A stretch of DNA of 64,000 bases. Source: Ancylobacter lacus (GTDB lineage: Bacteria; Pseudomonadota; Alphaproteobacteria; Rhizobiales; Xanthobacteraceae). Location: the NCBI RefSeq assembly GCF_018390635.1, contig NZ_JAHBGE010000001.1:1-64000 (forward strand), written 5' to 3'. Within the stretch, counting starts at the first letter, position 1; each line of letters begins with the position of its first letter. The position numbers and the translations under genes are program-made. Below are positions 16,014 to 24,221 of this stretch, in pieces. The notes beneath the pieces are model-generated. The model saw nothing but the letters and a program-made list of their open reading frames with translations, had not been told where the DNA came from and ran no database searches.

Positions 16014-16161
16014 TCAATCCCACTCCAGACGGTAAGGTGGTGGCAGAACGTCGCCGCCCGAGCTTTGTTCCCCCGCCACGCGGGTGCAGGGGCTACCAGG
16101 CCGACCTTGCACATTCCGATCGCCCGCTATAGTCCGGCGAGGCCAGCCAGGGAGAGACAGA

Positions 16162-16455
16162 ATGCAGTTCGTGTTGACCGCCCATGACCGCCCGGACGGG
16201 CTCGCGCTTCGTCTCGATACCCGCCCGGCCCATCTGGACTATCTGCGCTCGATCGCGGGCAGTCTCGTCTTCGCCGGCCCTATGCTCGACGAGGCGGGCA
16301 AGCCGTGTGGTTCTGTCATCGTCTATGAGGCCGAGGACCGCGCGGCCGCCGAGAAGCTGGTGGCGGACGACCCCTACAGCCATGCCGGCCTGTTCGAGAG
16401 GATCGAGCTGCGCGGCTTCCGCCTCGTTGTGAAGGACGGGGTCATGGCGGGCTGA
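16162..16455 (+). CDS. YciI family protein
   Basis: A 97-aa cytosolic protein of the YciI/YCII fold. It has the usual N-terminal MQFVLTAHDRPDG, the family His-Asp pair region (HLDYLRSIAGSLVFAGPM) and the C-terminal DDPYSHAGLFERIELRGF, typical of the dimeric ferredoxin-like fold. YciI proteins are mostly uncharacterised; some act as dechlorinating or isomerising enzymes. The ATG at 16162 has a ribosome site (GGGAGAGAC). It is a single gene, not clearly in an operon. Confidence 0.88.
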   Translation: MQFVLTAHDRPDGLALRLDTRPAHLDYLRSIAGSLVFAGPMLDEAGKPCGSVIVYEAEDRAAAEKLVADDPYSHAGLFERIELRGFRLVVKDGVMAG

Positions 16456-16581
16456 GGCCGCCGTCACGCGGTCACGAGCGGTCGGCCCGGTTGCGGTGGG
16501 GCCGCGTCCGCAGCCGGCGGACGTCTCCTTTCAGGGTGTTTGGCGACACGCTCGACGCGCCGACGATCAGCAGTGCGTGTG

Positions 16582-16613
16582 TTGACATTTGGGTAATCTA
16601 CCCAAAGTAGTAT
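16582..16613 (+). promoter_or_regulatory. Promoter with embedded 19-bp inverted repeat
   Basis: A perfect -35 hexamer TTGACA at 16582-16587 is directly followed by TTTGGGTA-ATC-TACCCAAA (16588-16606), a perfect 8-3-8 inverted repeat, and then TAGTAT at 16608-16613 as a possible -10 (spacing longer than ideal at 20 bp). The repeat would sit in the core promoter, a classic repressor position. It lies in an A/T-rich island in front of the small gene at 16729. Confidence 0.5.
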
Positions 16614-16728
16614 TTGTGTCCAATGCGCCTAAATTCATTCTCGAAATGCCGATGATTTAACGGATATTTACTTCTGTCTGTCATGACCGTCTGCAATGCT
16701 ACTCTCTTCAGACGAGCGGCGGAAACAC

Positions 16729-16902
16729 ATGGCGGCGAAGAGCATACGAAGCGTGAGCACGGCGGAGCAGGCTCGCAAGGAAGCGAAGCGCGCCAAGTTC
16801 ATGGGGCGCCCGTTGCCGAAACAGCACCCCTATGCCGTCATCCCGACCTGGGTCCCGTTCTGGGTCGCCCGGCTCCTGAGCCCCGTCGTAAACCGTCTTT
16901 GA
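16729..16902 (+). CDS. Small basic protein with HPYA-P-W-PFW motif
   Basis: A 57-aa protein from the ATG at 16729; an upstream ATG at 16696 would give 68 aa. It has a lysine/arginine-rich N-terminal half (MAAKSIRSV, then EQARKEAKRAKF) and a C-terminal GRPLPKQHPYAVIPTWVPFW. The motif HPYA-x2-P-x-W-x-PFW is shared with the small protein at 61050-61259 in this window, so both belong to one uncharacterised family. There is no signal peptide. The gene follows the promoter with an embedded inverted repeat. Function unknown. Confidence 0.6.
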   Translation: MAAKSIRSVSTAEQARKEAKRAKFMGRPLPKQHPYAVIPTWVPFWVARLLSPVVNRL

Positions 16903-16933
16903 CCGGTTCTCCGGCCGAGGAGGGCCGCCGACC

Positions 16934-18133
16934 TCAGCTCGGCGAAGCCTGTGGGACGAGGGTGCCGATCCCCTCGATCTCGATCTCAAGGCCGGTGAGG
17001 CCGAGGCGCGCCAGCGGCACGAGGGTGAGAGCGGGAAGTCCTGCCGGGAAGAACGGCGTTATTTCTTTCAGCACGCGGGTGATGTCGTCGTCTCCGCCTT
17101 CCGTGGCAATGAAGACGGTCACCTTTGCGAGGTCGCCAATCCCGGCGCCGAATCCGGCGAGAATGCGGTCGATCCACTCCATCGTGTTGCGCGCCTGGGC
17201 GGCGAGATCGCCGGGGTAGACCGCTTCTCCCCGCGGATTGGCGCAGATCTGGCCCCCGAGGATGAGCAGGTCGTTGATCTTCAGGCCCTGCTCGAACGAC
17301 ACCGGAACCGGCCAGTCCCATATCCCTTCCGGCCAGCTTGTGTCGCGAGGGGCGGCGAGTCCCTCCGGCGTCGCGACACCGATCGCTTCCTGCCGGAGCA
17401 GCAGGCCGCCGGGATAGGGACCGGGAACCGGCACACCGGTCGCGCCGGGCCCCGGCTTGCGGAACGCGTCGGAACGGACCCGCGCCGCCATGGTCCAGTC
17501 TTCCGTGGTGCCGTGCCCGACATAATAGGTGTTGAGCTTCGCGACGCAGGAGAGGTCGGCGCCAAGGCCGCCGAGCGCCGCACCGATATGGCCGATCGTC
17601 ACCCGGGCCTGCCCGACGATGTCGCCCTCGTGCAGCGTGGCTCCCGCCTCGTCCCGCGACATCTGTGCCCCCACGAAGACGAGATCACCGGCGCGGATCG
17701 CCGCGCTGAACCCGGGTTCATGGCACGCGGCCGACGCGGGTGCGGCCTCGCGGCGAGCGTTCCGGGCGCCGTGCGGATGAAGCGCGATGGCTTCGATCTG
17801 AACGAGCGCGCCGCCCACCAGCGTATGCAGCGGGATCGCGGTGACGACCGGCCGCGGATCGGCCGGGAAGGCGGCGCCGATGCGGGCCAGGATGGCCGGT
17901 TCGCTGGCGATCAGCGAGCGGTGGTAGAACACGCCGAGCTTGACGACATCGGCCACCGTCGCGCCCGCCTCGGACAGGGCGGCGACGACCCCGGCGACCG
18001 CCTGATCGATCTGGTCCTCCAGCCCGTCCCCCGCCGTGCCAAGCTGCGCCGACACGAACACGATGTCCTGCGCGCGGCTGTGCGGTCGGGCACCCAGGTC
18101 GTGGGGCGAGCGATAGCGGGAGGTGAGCGTCAT
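16934..18133 (-). CDS. Protein with three tandem RidA/YjgF-like domains
   Basis: A 399-aa protein, three times the length of a normal RidA (about 130 aa). Three modules are visible. Module 1 is about residues 5-118 (IVFVSAQLG, then VVKLGVFYH and PLHTLVGGALVQIEAIAL). Module 2 is about 135-260 (DLVFVGAQM, then VAKLNTYYVG and RQEAIGVATP). Module 3 is about 275-395 (DLLILGGQI, then LAKVTVFIA and ARLGLTGLEIEIEGIGTL). RidA proteins hydrolyse reactive enamine/imine intermediates such as 2-aminoacrylate using a conserved Arg. No clear catalytic Arg in the canonical CVEA-type setting is visible, so these may be RidA-subfamily variants. It is divergent from ggt. The ATG at 18133 is chosen because homology starts there. 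Confidence 0.8.
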   Translation of the reverse strand: MTLTSRYRSPHDLGARPHSRAQDIVFVSAQLGTAGDGLEDQIDQAVAGVVAALSEAGATVADVVKLGVFYHRSLIASEPAILARIGAAFPADPRPVVTAIPLHTLVGGALVQIEAIALHPHGARNARREAAPASAACHEPGFSAAIRAGDLVFVGAQMSRDEAGATLHEGDIVGQARVTIGHIGAALGGLGADLSCVAKLNTYYVGHGTTEDWTMAARVRSDAFRKPGPGATGVPVPGPYPGGLLLRQEAIGVATPEGLAAPRDTSWPEGIWDWPVPVSFEQGLKINDLLILGGQICANPRGEAVYPGDLAAQARNTMEWIDRILAGFGAGIGDLAKVTVFIATEGGDDDITRVLKEITPFFPAGLPALTLVPLARLGLTGLEIEIEGIGTLVPQASPS

Positions 18134-18206
18134 GTGCGGGGGCCTGTCGCTGTGGGGCAGGGGGCGGTGGCGCCGCCACTGCCGGGAAGGCTGCAGCATA
18201 GACAGG

Positions 18207-18253
18207 CGTTTTCTATTCTCCACATGAAACGGAATCCAATTCGCGAGAAAACG
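18207..18253. promoter_or_regulatory. Widely spaced inverted repeat between the triple-RidA gene and ggt
   Basis: CGTTTTCT at 18207-18214 and its exact complement AGAAAACG at 18246-18253, 31 bp apart, in the only A/T-rich part of the divergent intergenic region. It could be a regulator site controlling both genes, or chance. Confidence 0.3.
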
Positions 18254-18344
18254 ATCTAGCATCCTGCAGGCGCTATGGACCGTCATCTGCGTGCGGCATC
18301 GCAGGACGGCCGGAGCGGCCGACACAGAAGGAATCCGCACCGGC

Positions 18345-19988
18345 ATGACACAGTCCCGGGGGCCGGCATGGCCGCATCTCGATTTCTACGAGGACTTCCC
18401 GCTGCTGGCCGGGTACCGGCCGGTGCTTGGCGACCAGGGCATGGTGTCCTCGCCCCACGCCGCCGCTTCCGCGATCGGTCGTGATGTCCTCAGGGCGGGT
18501 GGCAATGCGGTGGATGCCGCCATCGCCACCAGCGCGGCGCTGATGGTCGCCTGCCCCATGCAGGGAGGGCCGGGCGGCGATGCCTTCTGGCTGATCGCGA
18601 CGCCGGAGGGCGAGGTGCGTGCGCTCGATGCCTCGGGGCGCGCGCCGGCCCGCGCGGATGTCGCGGAGCTGCGCCGCCTTGGCCATGCGGCGATCCCGCC
18701 GCGCTCGGGCTTCGCCGTCACCGTGCCCGGAGCGGTGGATGGCTGGCAGAAGGCGCATGAGGCGTTTGGCAGCCGCCCGCTTGGCGATCTGCTGGAGCCC
18801 GCCGCGCGGCTGGCCGAAGCCGGCCCCATCGTCTCGCGGCATCTCCATGCGAGTTTCAAGGTCTGCGAGGCGGAGCTGGCCACCAGCGGCGCGCTGGCGC
18901 TGTGGGGCGGGCGAAGCCCGCGCCGCCATGAGCGGCTGCGCCAGCCGGCGCTGGCACGGCTGCTGAGGCGCATCGGCGAGGAGGGCGCCGCCGGCTTCTA
19001 TCGGGGCGAGATGGCGGGGGCGATCGCCCGTGCGGTTCAGGCTGCGGGCGGCTGGCTGAACGAGGGCGACCTCGCGGCCCATGCGAGCGACTGGGTGGCG
19101 CCGATCGAGGGCCGGTTTCGCGACATCACGGTTCTCACCCTGCCGCCATCGACCCAGGGCTTCGGCCTGCTGGCGGCCCTCGCCCGCATCGATGCGCTGC
19201 TGGCGGCGGACGCCGACCGCTTCTCTCCGGCGACGGTGCATCTGGAAATCGAGGCCGTTGCCGCCGCGCTGGCGGCGCGGGACCTGTTCAACGATGATCG
19301 CGCGCGGCTGACGCGGCGGGTCGAGACGCTGTGGTCGCAGGCCGCCATTGCCGAATTCACGGCGGGGTTCGACCCGACCGGCCGCGGCGCCTCGCGGCAG
19401 GACAGCGCCGGCCGCATCACCCGCGGCGACACCGCACATCTCGGTGTGATGGACCGGCAGGGCATGGCGGTATCGCTGATCCAGAGCCTCTTCTTCGATT
19501 TCGGCGCCTGCGTCGCCGTGCCGGAAGGCGGCTTCGTGCTGCAGAACCGCGGCGCCTCCTTCCGGCTCGACGGCGACGTCGCCCGGCTGGAGCCGGGCAT
19601 GCGCCCACCCACCACGCTGATGCCGAGCCTTCTCTTTCGGCAGGGACACCTGTCCCACGTCCTCGGCTGCATGGGCGGCGATGGCCAGATGCAGACCCAG
19701 GTGCAGCTCATCCTCGACATGTGTGTGGCCGGTCTCGACCCCCAGCAGGCGGTCTCGCGTCCGCGCTGGTATCTCGACCGCGCGGCCGGGGAAGGGCCGC
19801 GCCTCGTGGTCGAAGCGGGTGTCGATGCCGCGCTGGTCGAGGCGCTGCGGGCGAGGGGCCATGAGGTCGAGCGCACCGGGCCGCTGCAGGACCTGATGGG
19901 CCATGCCCAGGTGATCGCGTGCGAGGAGGGCGGCGTCCTTGCCGGCGCCGCGGACCCGCGCTCGGACGGGCAGGTCGCGGCCGTCTAG
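18345..19988 (+). CDS. ggt: Gamma-glutamyltransferase family protein
   Basis: A 547-aa Ntn-hydrolase of the GGT family. The proenzyme would self-cleave before Thr363 in RGDTAHLGVMD, giving a large (about 362 aa) and a small (about 185 aa) subunit. Family landmarks include ASAIGRDVLRAGGNAVDAAI near the N-terminus and the small-subunit GCMGGDGQMQTQVQ. No signal peptide is seen, so a cytoplasmic location is likely, as in many alphaproteobacterial GGT-like enzymes. Substrates would be gamma-glutamyl compounds or glutathione conjugates; some members instead act as acylases. It is divergent from the triple-RidA gene and upstream of an amino-acid importer and flavin monooxygenase. Confidence 0.9.
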   Translation: MTQSRGPAWPHLDFYEDFPLLAGYRPVLGDQGMVSSPHAAASAIGRDVLRAGGNAVDAAIATSAALMVACPMQGGPGGDAFWLIATPEGEVRALDASGRAPARADVAELRRLGHAAIPPRSGFAVTVPGAVDGWQKAHEAFGSRPLGDLLEPAARLAEAGPIVSRHLHASFKVCEAELATSGALALWGGRSPRRHERLRQPALARLLRRIGEEGAAGFYRGEMAGAIARAVQAAGGWLNEGDLAAHASDWVAPIEGRFRDITVLTLPPSTQGFGLLAALARIDALLAADADRFSPATVHLEIEAVAAALAARDLFNDDRARLTRRVETLWSQAAIAEFTAGFDPTGRGASRQDSAGRITRGDTAHLGVMDRQGMAVSLIQSLFFDFGACVAVPEGGFVLQNRGASFRLDGDVARLEPGMRPPTTLMPSLLFRQGHLSHVLGCMGGDGQMQTQVQLILDMCVAGLDPQQAVSRPRWYLDRAAGEGPRLVVEAGVDAALVEALRARGHEVERTGPLQDLMGHAQVIACEEGGVLAGAADPRSDGQVAAV

Positions 19989-20335
19989 AGGCTGATCCGG
20001 TCCGGCTGCCGACGTCTGAGCGGCGAATCGGTTTCGACCTGCGGGACGGGGCAGCCGTCGGCCCGCTCGCGCCGCCGGCTGCTGAAACAGGCCCCCAGTC
20101 ACCACACCGCGGCATGTGCTACCCGGGGTAGGGGGCAGGGTGGGCGTGCCACCGGCCGGCGGTTCTCACCTCCGAACGCGCCGGAAAACGTTACCGCGAC
20201 AGGGCCGGGAAGGCCTCCGCAGTACCCACCTCGGGTTATTGTTGCCCCCTGCGCCCCCCGATGAAATGCCCGCAGCGCCGCGACCGGGCCCACCCGCCCG
20301 CTCCCGCGCGACCCCATTCCGGCAGGGAGCCCCTC
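19989..20335. other. Gene-free spacer between ggt and the ABC importer
   Basis: About 345 bp of GC-rich sequence. No coding sequence or terminator was recognised. The promoter of the importer operon is expected here but is not obvious. Confidence 0.5.
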
Positions 20336-21193
20336 ATGAAATTGGCGATGAAACTAACCGCGCTTGCAGCCCTGGTGTCGCTCTCCGTCGTTTCGGGTGC
20401 ACAGGCCGACTGCCTCAGCGACATCAAGAAGGCCGGCGTCATCACCGCAGGCAACGGCCTGCTCGGCACCAAGCCCTTCGTGTGGAAGAACGAGGACGGC
20501 TCCTATGGCGGCATGGAGTGGGAGATCTTCCAGGAGCTGGGCAAGCGCCTCGGCGTCCCCAAGCAGGAATATGTCATCACCGAATGGACGTCGCTCATTC
20601 CCGGCCTGAAGGTCGGGCGCTGGGATATCATCCTCTCCGGCATGGCGGCGACCCAGGAGCGCGTGCAGGGCGCCGGCATCTCCTTCTCGACGCCCTACTT
20701 CCTGCTCTACGACTACGTCATCGTGAAGAAGGACTCGCCGATCAAGACGCTGGACGACCTGAAGGGCAAGACCCTGGCGTCCACCCTCGGCACCATGGAC
20801 TCGATCAACGCCCATGTGCTGGTCGACGCCGGCAAGGCGGGCAAGGTGCTCGACTTCAACGACTTCGGCTCTCCCTTCTCCGCGCTGCGCAACGGCCAGG
20901 CCGACGCGGTGGTGATGGACCAGGCGACGCTGCTGGCGCAGGAGGAAACCATGGGTGACCTGCGCACCCTCGGCGAGCCGCTCTACTACAAGTCGAAGCC
21001 GGAATGGGCCGCGGCCGAGGAAAAGGCGCCGTACATCCTGGGCGGCACCTCCGTGGGTGTTCGCAAGGAGTGCCCGGAACTTCTCGCGGCCATCAACGAG
21101 GCTCTCGCTTCGATGGACGCCGACGGCACCCGCAAGGCCATCCTCAGCAAATACCATGTCTGGGCGCCCTATCAGGAAAAAATGCTGAAGTAG
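20336..21193 (+). CDS. Polar amino-acid ABC transporter substrate-binding protein (family 3)
   Basis: A 285-aa periplasmic protein with a signal peptide (MKLAMKLTALAALVSLSVV, cleavage near AQA-D). Typical family 3 landmarks: the domain start IKKAGVITAGN, PFVWKNEDGSYGGMEWEIF, the DIILSGMAATQER segment and DAVVMDQATL. The ATG at 20336 has a ribosome site (GGCAGGGAGC). It delivers a polar amino acid or derivative to the permease and ATPase encoded next. Context with ggt and a C-S/C-N cleaving monooxygenase suggests a cysteine S-conjugate or similar compound, which is inference. Confidence 0.9.
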   Translation: MKLAMKLTALAALVSLSVVSGAQADCLSDIKKAGVITAGNGLLGTKPFVWKNEDGSYGGMEWEIFQELGKRLGVPKQEYVITEWTSLIPGLKVGRWDIILSGMAATQERVQGAGISFSTPYFLLYDYVIVKKDSPIKTLDDLKGKTLASTLGTMDSINAHVLVDAGKAGKVLDFNDFGSPFSALRNGQADAVVMDQATLLAQEETMGDLRTLGEPLYYKSKPEWAAAEEKAPYILGGTSVGVRKECPELLAAINEALASMDADGTRKAILSKYHVWAPYQEKMLK

Positions 21194-21211
21194 TCGGGCG
21201 GAGGCGACGAG

Positions 21212-21928
21212 ATGTATGAGTTTTTCTTCGTCCTGATCCCCCGGCATTTCCCGTTCCTGCTCGAAGGCGCGCTCGTCACACTCGAACTTTCCTTCCTCAG
21301 CATGGGCTTCGGCCTCGTGCTGGGGTTGGCGACGGCGCTCGGACGGCTCAGCGGGAAGCCGTGGCTCGACTGGCCCCTGAAGAGCTATGTCGAGATCTGG
21401 CGCGACGTGCCGCTGATCGTCCAGCTCATGGTGATCTATTTCACCCTGCCGACGATCGGCATCACGCTGTCGGGCTTCTGGGCGGGTGTGCTCGGTCTCA
21501 GCCTCAATCTCGGTGCCTATCTCTCGGAGGTCTTCCGTGCCGCCATCATGTCGATCGACCCCGGGCAGCGCGCCGCGGGCATGTCGATCGGCATGTCCAA
21601 GGTGATGATCTATCGCCGGATCATTTTCCCTCAGGCGTTCCGCATCGCCATTCCCACCATCGGGGGATACTTCATCGCGCTGCTGAAGGATTCGTCGCTG
21701 GTCTCGTTCATTTCCGTGAACGAGCTCCTGCGAAACGGGAATATCATCATTTCCAATACGTTCCGTAATATGGAAGTGTATATGATGGTCGCTATCATAT
21801 ACTTCGTCCTCAGCTTCACCGCGTCGCGGCTGATCCGCTATCTCGAACACAGCCTGACGCCGCGCTATCTGCGGCGGCAGGGCCGGGCGGCCAAGGCGCT
21901 GGCGCCGGAAGTCGCGGTGCTGCCATGA
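21212..21928 (+). CDS. Polar amino-acid ABC transporter permease
   Basis: A 238-aa HisM/GlnP-type inner-membrane protein with about five helices. The ATPase-coupling EAA loop reads RAAIMSIDPGQRAAGMSIGM in the middle of the protein (residues about 110-129). It starts 18 bp after the binding-protein gene, and its stop overlaps the ATPase start (ATGA). A single permease gene implies a homodimeric channel. Confidence 0.92.
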   Translation: MYEFFFVLIPRHFPFLLEGALVTLELSFLSMGFGLVLGLATALGRLSGKPWLDWPLKSYVEIWRDVPLIVQLMVIYFTLPTIGITLSGFWAGVLGLSLNLGAYLSEVFRAAIMSIDPGQRAAGMSIGMSKVMIYRRIIFPQAFRIAIPTIGGYFIALLKDSSLVSFISVNELLRNGNIIISNTFRNMEVYMMVAIIYFVLSFTASRLIRYLEHSLTPRYLRRQGRAAKALAPEVAVLP

Positions 21929-22692
21929 CCGATGAACCGCTTCTCAGCGTCAGGGCGCTGCACAAGTCGTTCGGCGCGCTGCATGTGCTCAAGGGCGTCG
22001 ACCTTTCGGTGCGCTCGGGCGAGGTGTCGTTTCTCATCGGGCCCAGCGGCGGCGGCAAGTCGACCCTGATCCGCTGCATCAACTTCCTCGAGACGCCGAG
22101 CCGCGGCGAGATCACCTTCGACGGCCGCTCGCTCTGTCACGAGGATGGGGCGGTCTTCCATGTCGCGCCGGAGCGGGTGCTGCGGGAGGCGCGCAGCGAA
22201 ATGCCGATGGTGTTCCAGCATTTCAACCTGTTCACCCACCGCACCGTGCTCGAAAACATCATCGAAGGCCCTGTTCTGGTGAAGCGGCGCCGACGCGACG
22301 AGGCGATCGCCGACGCCGAGCGCCTGCTGCGGGAGGTCGGTCTCGGCGACAAGGCGGATTTCTACCCCGAGCAGCTCTCAGGCGGGCAGAAGCAGCGGGT
22401 CGCCATCGCGCGGGCGCTGGCCATGCGGCCCAAGCTGATCCTGTTCGACGAGCCGACCTCCGCGCTCGATCCTGAACTGGTGGCCGGCATTCTCGACACC
22501 ATCCGCGGCCTTGCCGATCTCGGCATGACGCTGGTGGTGGTGAGCCACGAGATGTCGTTCGCCCGCAAGCTCGCCGATGTCGTGCACTTCATCGCGGACG
22601 GCACCATCGTGGAATCGGGCCCGCCCGACCGCATCTTCGACAACCCCGAGAGCCCCCGGCTCAGCGGCTTCATCCGCTCGATCCTGCATTGA
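21925..22692 (+). CDS. Polar amino-acid ABC transporter ATP-binding protein
   Basis: A 255-aa GlnQ/HisP-type ATPase: Walker A GPSGGGKSTL (residues 38-47), signature LSGGQKQRVAIARAL, Walker B LILFDEPTSALDPE, and switch His in VVSHEM. The start overlaps the permease stop. A slightly enlarged insertion (SLCHEDGAVFHVAPERVLREAR) follows the first strands, as in some GlnQ relatives. It completes a three-gene importer. Confidence 0.94.
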   Translation: MTDEPLLSVRALHKSFGALHVLKGVDLSVRSGEVSFLIGPSGGGKSTLIRCINFLETPSRGEITFDGRSLCHEDGAVFHVAPERVLREARSEMPMVFQHFNLFTHRTVLENIIEGPVLVKRRRRDEAIADAERLLREVGLGDKADFYPEQLSGGQKQRVAIARALAMRPKLILFDEPTSALDPELVAGILDTIRGLADLGMTLVVVSHEMSFARKLADVVHFIADGTIVESGPPDRIFDNPESPRLSGFIRSILH

Positions 22693-22789
22693 GCGGGGGC
22701 GGGGGCTGCCCCGTCCCGCCGTGCTGCGCGGCGCGGGCCCGGCAGCGCGCCCTCGCCACCCTACGTTTCGATCAACCCAGGAATGCGCC

Positions 22790-24100
22790 ATGGCCCAACC
22801 CTTCCACCTCGGTCTGTTTCTCCAGGGCTCCAGCGTGCAGGCCTGGGGCCAGCCATGGACCGGGCGCATCGCCGAGACCTGGATGAAGCCGGAGCTGTTC
22901 CTCGATGTGGCGCGCTCGCTGGAGCGGGCCTGCTTCGACTACATCCTGCTGGAGGACAGCTCCTATATCGGGGAGAGTTTCGGCGGCTCCCGCGCCATCT
23001 ATCTCCATAACGGCATTTCGGTGCCCCGGCAGGACCCTTCCGTCGTGGCAAGCCTGATGTCGGCGGTGACCAGCCATATCGGCATCGTGCCGACGCTGGC
23101 GACCTTCGCCTACCCGCCCTTCCTTCTGGCCCGCCTCGTGGCGACGCTGGACCAGGTGTCGGGCGGCCGCATCGGCTGGAACATGGTCACGGGCAGCTCG
23201 GATTTCGCCGCCCGCAATTTCGGCATGGACAAGCTGACCGAGCACGACCTTCGCTACGACATGGCGGACGAATATATCGACCTCGTCGACCAGCTCTGGA
23301 AGTCGTGGGACCCGGATGCCGTGGTGGCGGATGCGGAAACGGGCATGCTGGTCGACAATGACCGGGTGCGGCAGATCGACTTCAAGGGCACGTATTACAG
23401 CTCGCGCGGTCCGCTGAACTGTGGTCCCGCCCCGCAGGGCCGCCCGGTCATCGCGCAGGCCGGGGGCTCGGCGCGCGGCCGCCAGTTCGCCTCGAAGCAT
23501 GCCGACACCATCGTCGCCAGCGTGGTCGGCGCCACCGCTATGCGCGACTACCGCGACGATGTGCGCGCCCGCATGGTCGCCCACGGCCGTGATCCCGACA
23601 CCTGCAAGGTGATGTTCCTCGTCACCCCGATCATCGCCGGCAGCATGGCCGAAGCGCGGGCAATCCAGGCGGAGCGGCGGGCGGCGGAAGCGCGCCAGAT
23701 CGACCTCAAGATGGCCTTCCTCGGCAAGATCACCAATATCGACTTCGCCAAGCTCGATCTCGATGCGCCAATCGGCGACCTGACGACGAACGGCCACCAG
23801 CAGCTGCTCGACGACTTCAAGAAGGCCGCCGGTAACAAGACGCTGCGGCAAGCGATCGTCTCATTCGACCATAATGGCGACGGTGTCGAGCTTCTCGGCT
23901 CCCCCGACGACGTGGCGGCGCAGATGGGCGAGGTCATGCAGGAGGTCGGCGGCGATGGCTTCCTGTTCTCGCTGCCCAACCTGCACCGGCGCACGGTGGC
24001 TGAGATCGAGGACGGGCTCGCCCCGGCCCTGCAGAAGAGAGGGCTCATGCGCAAGGCGTATGCGCACGCGCATTTCAGGGACAATCTGCTCGAATTCTGA
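22790..24100 (+). CDS. NtaA/SnaA/DszA-family FMN-dependent monooxygenase
   Basis: A 436-aa luciferase-like enzyme using reduced FMN from a partner reductase. Landmarks: GLFLQGSSVQAWGQPW at the start, VSGGRIGWNMVTGSSDFAARN, the YDMADEYIDLVDQLWKSWD region, and PQGRPVIAQAGGSARGRQFA. The family includes nitrilotriacetate, pristinamycin, dibenzothiophene sulfone and S-substituted cysteine monooxygenases, all cleaving C-N or C-S bonds. It sits 98 bp after the amino-acid importer, an arrangement like the ytm and yxe operons of Bacillus, where such enzymes open S-alkylcysteines. The substrate is inferred, not shown. Confidence 0.9.
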   Translation: MAQPFHLGLFLQGSSVQAWGQPWTGRIAETWMKPELFLDVARSLERACFDYILLEDSSYIGESFGGSRAIYLHNGISVPRQDPSVVASLMSAVTSHIGIVPTLATFAYPPFLLARLVATLDQVSGGRIGWNMVTGSSDFAARNFGMDKLTEHDLRYDMADEYIDLVDQLWKSWDPDAVVADAETGMLVDNDRVRQIDFKGTYYSSRGPLNCGPAPQGRPVIAQAGGSARGRQFASKHADTIVASVVGATAMRDYRDDVRARMVAHGRDPDTCKVMFLVTPIIAGSMAEARAIQAERRAAEARQIDLKMAFLGKITNIDFAKLDLDAPIGDLTTNGHQQLLDDFKKAAGNKTLRQAIVSFDHNGDGVELLGSPDDVAAQMGEVMQEVGGDGFLFSLPNLHRRTVAEIEDGLAPALQKRGLMRKAYAHAHFRDNLLEF

Positions 24101-24136
24101 ACGTCTCGTCACCACCGCCGAACGGTGCGTCCCCAC

Positions 24137-24165
24137 GTGCCCGGCCCGTCTGCGAGGCCGGGCAC
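24137..24165 (+). terminator. Hairpin after the flavin monooxygenase gene
   Basis: GTGCCCGGCC (24137-24146), nine-base loop, GGCCGGGCAC (24156-24165): a perfect 10-bp GC-rich stem 37 bp after the stop. It lacks a U tract, so termination would be weak or Rho-assisted. It separates the importer operon from the LuxR gene. Confidence 0.45.
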
Positions 24166-24221
24166 GCCCGGAGCGCTGGCCCTGTTCTTGCTTGAATGTC
24201 CCGCAGAGCCGGGAGAATTCG

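Noticed and set aside
18273-20105. A 610-codon minus-strand frame
   Set aside because: Shadow of ggt; translation lacks any family resemblance.
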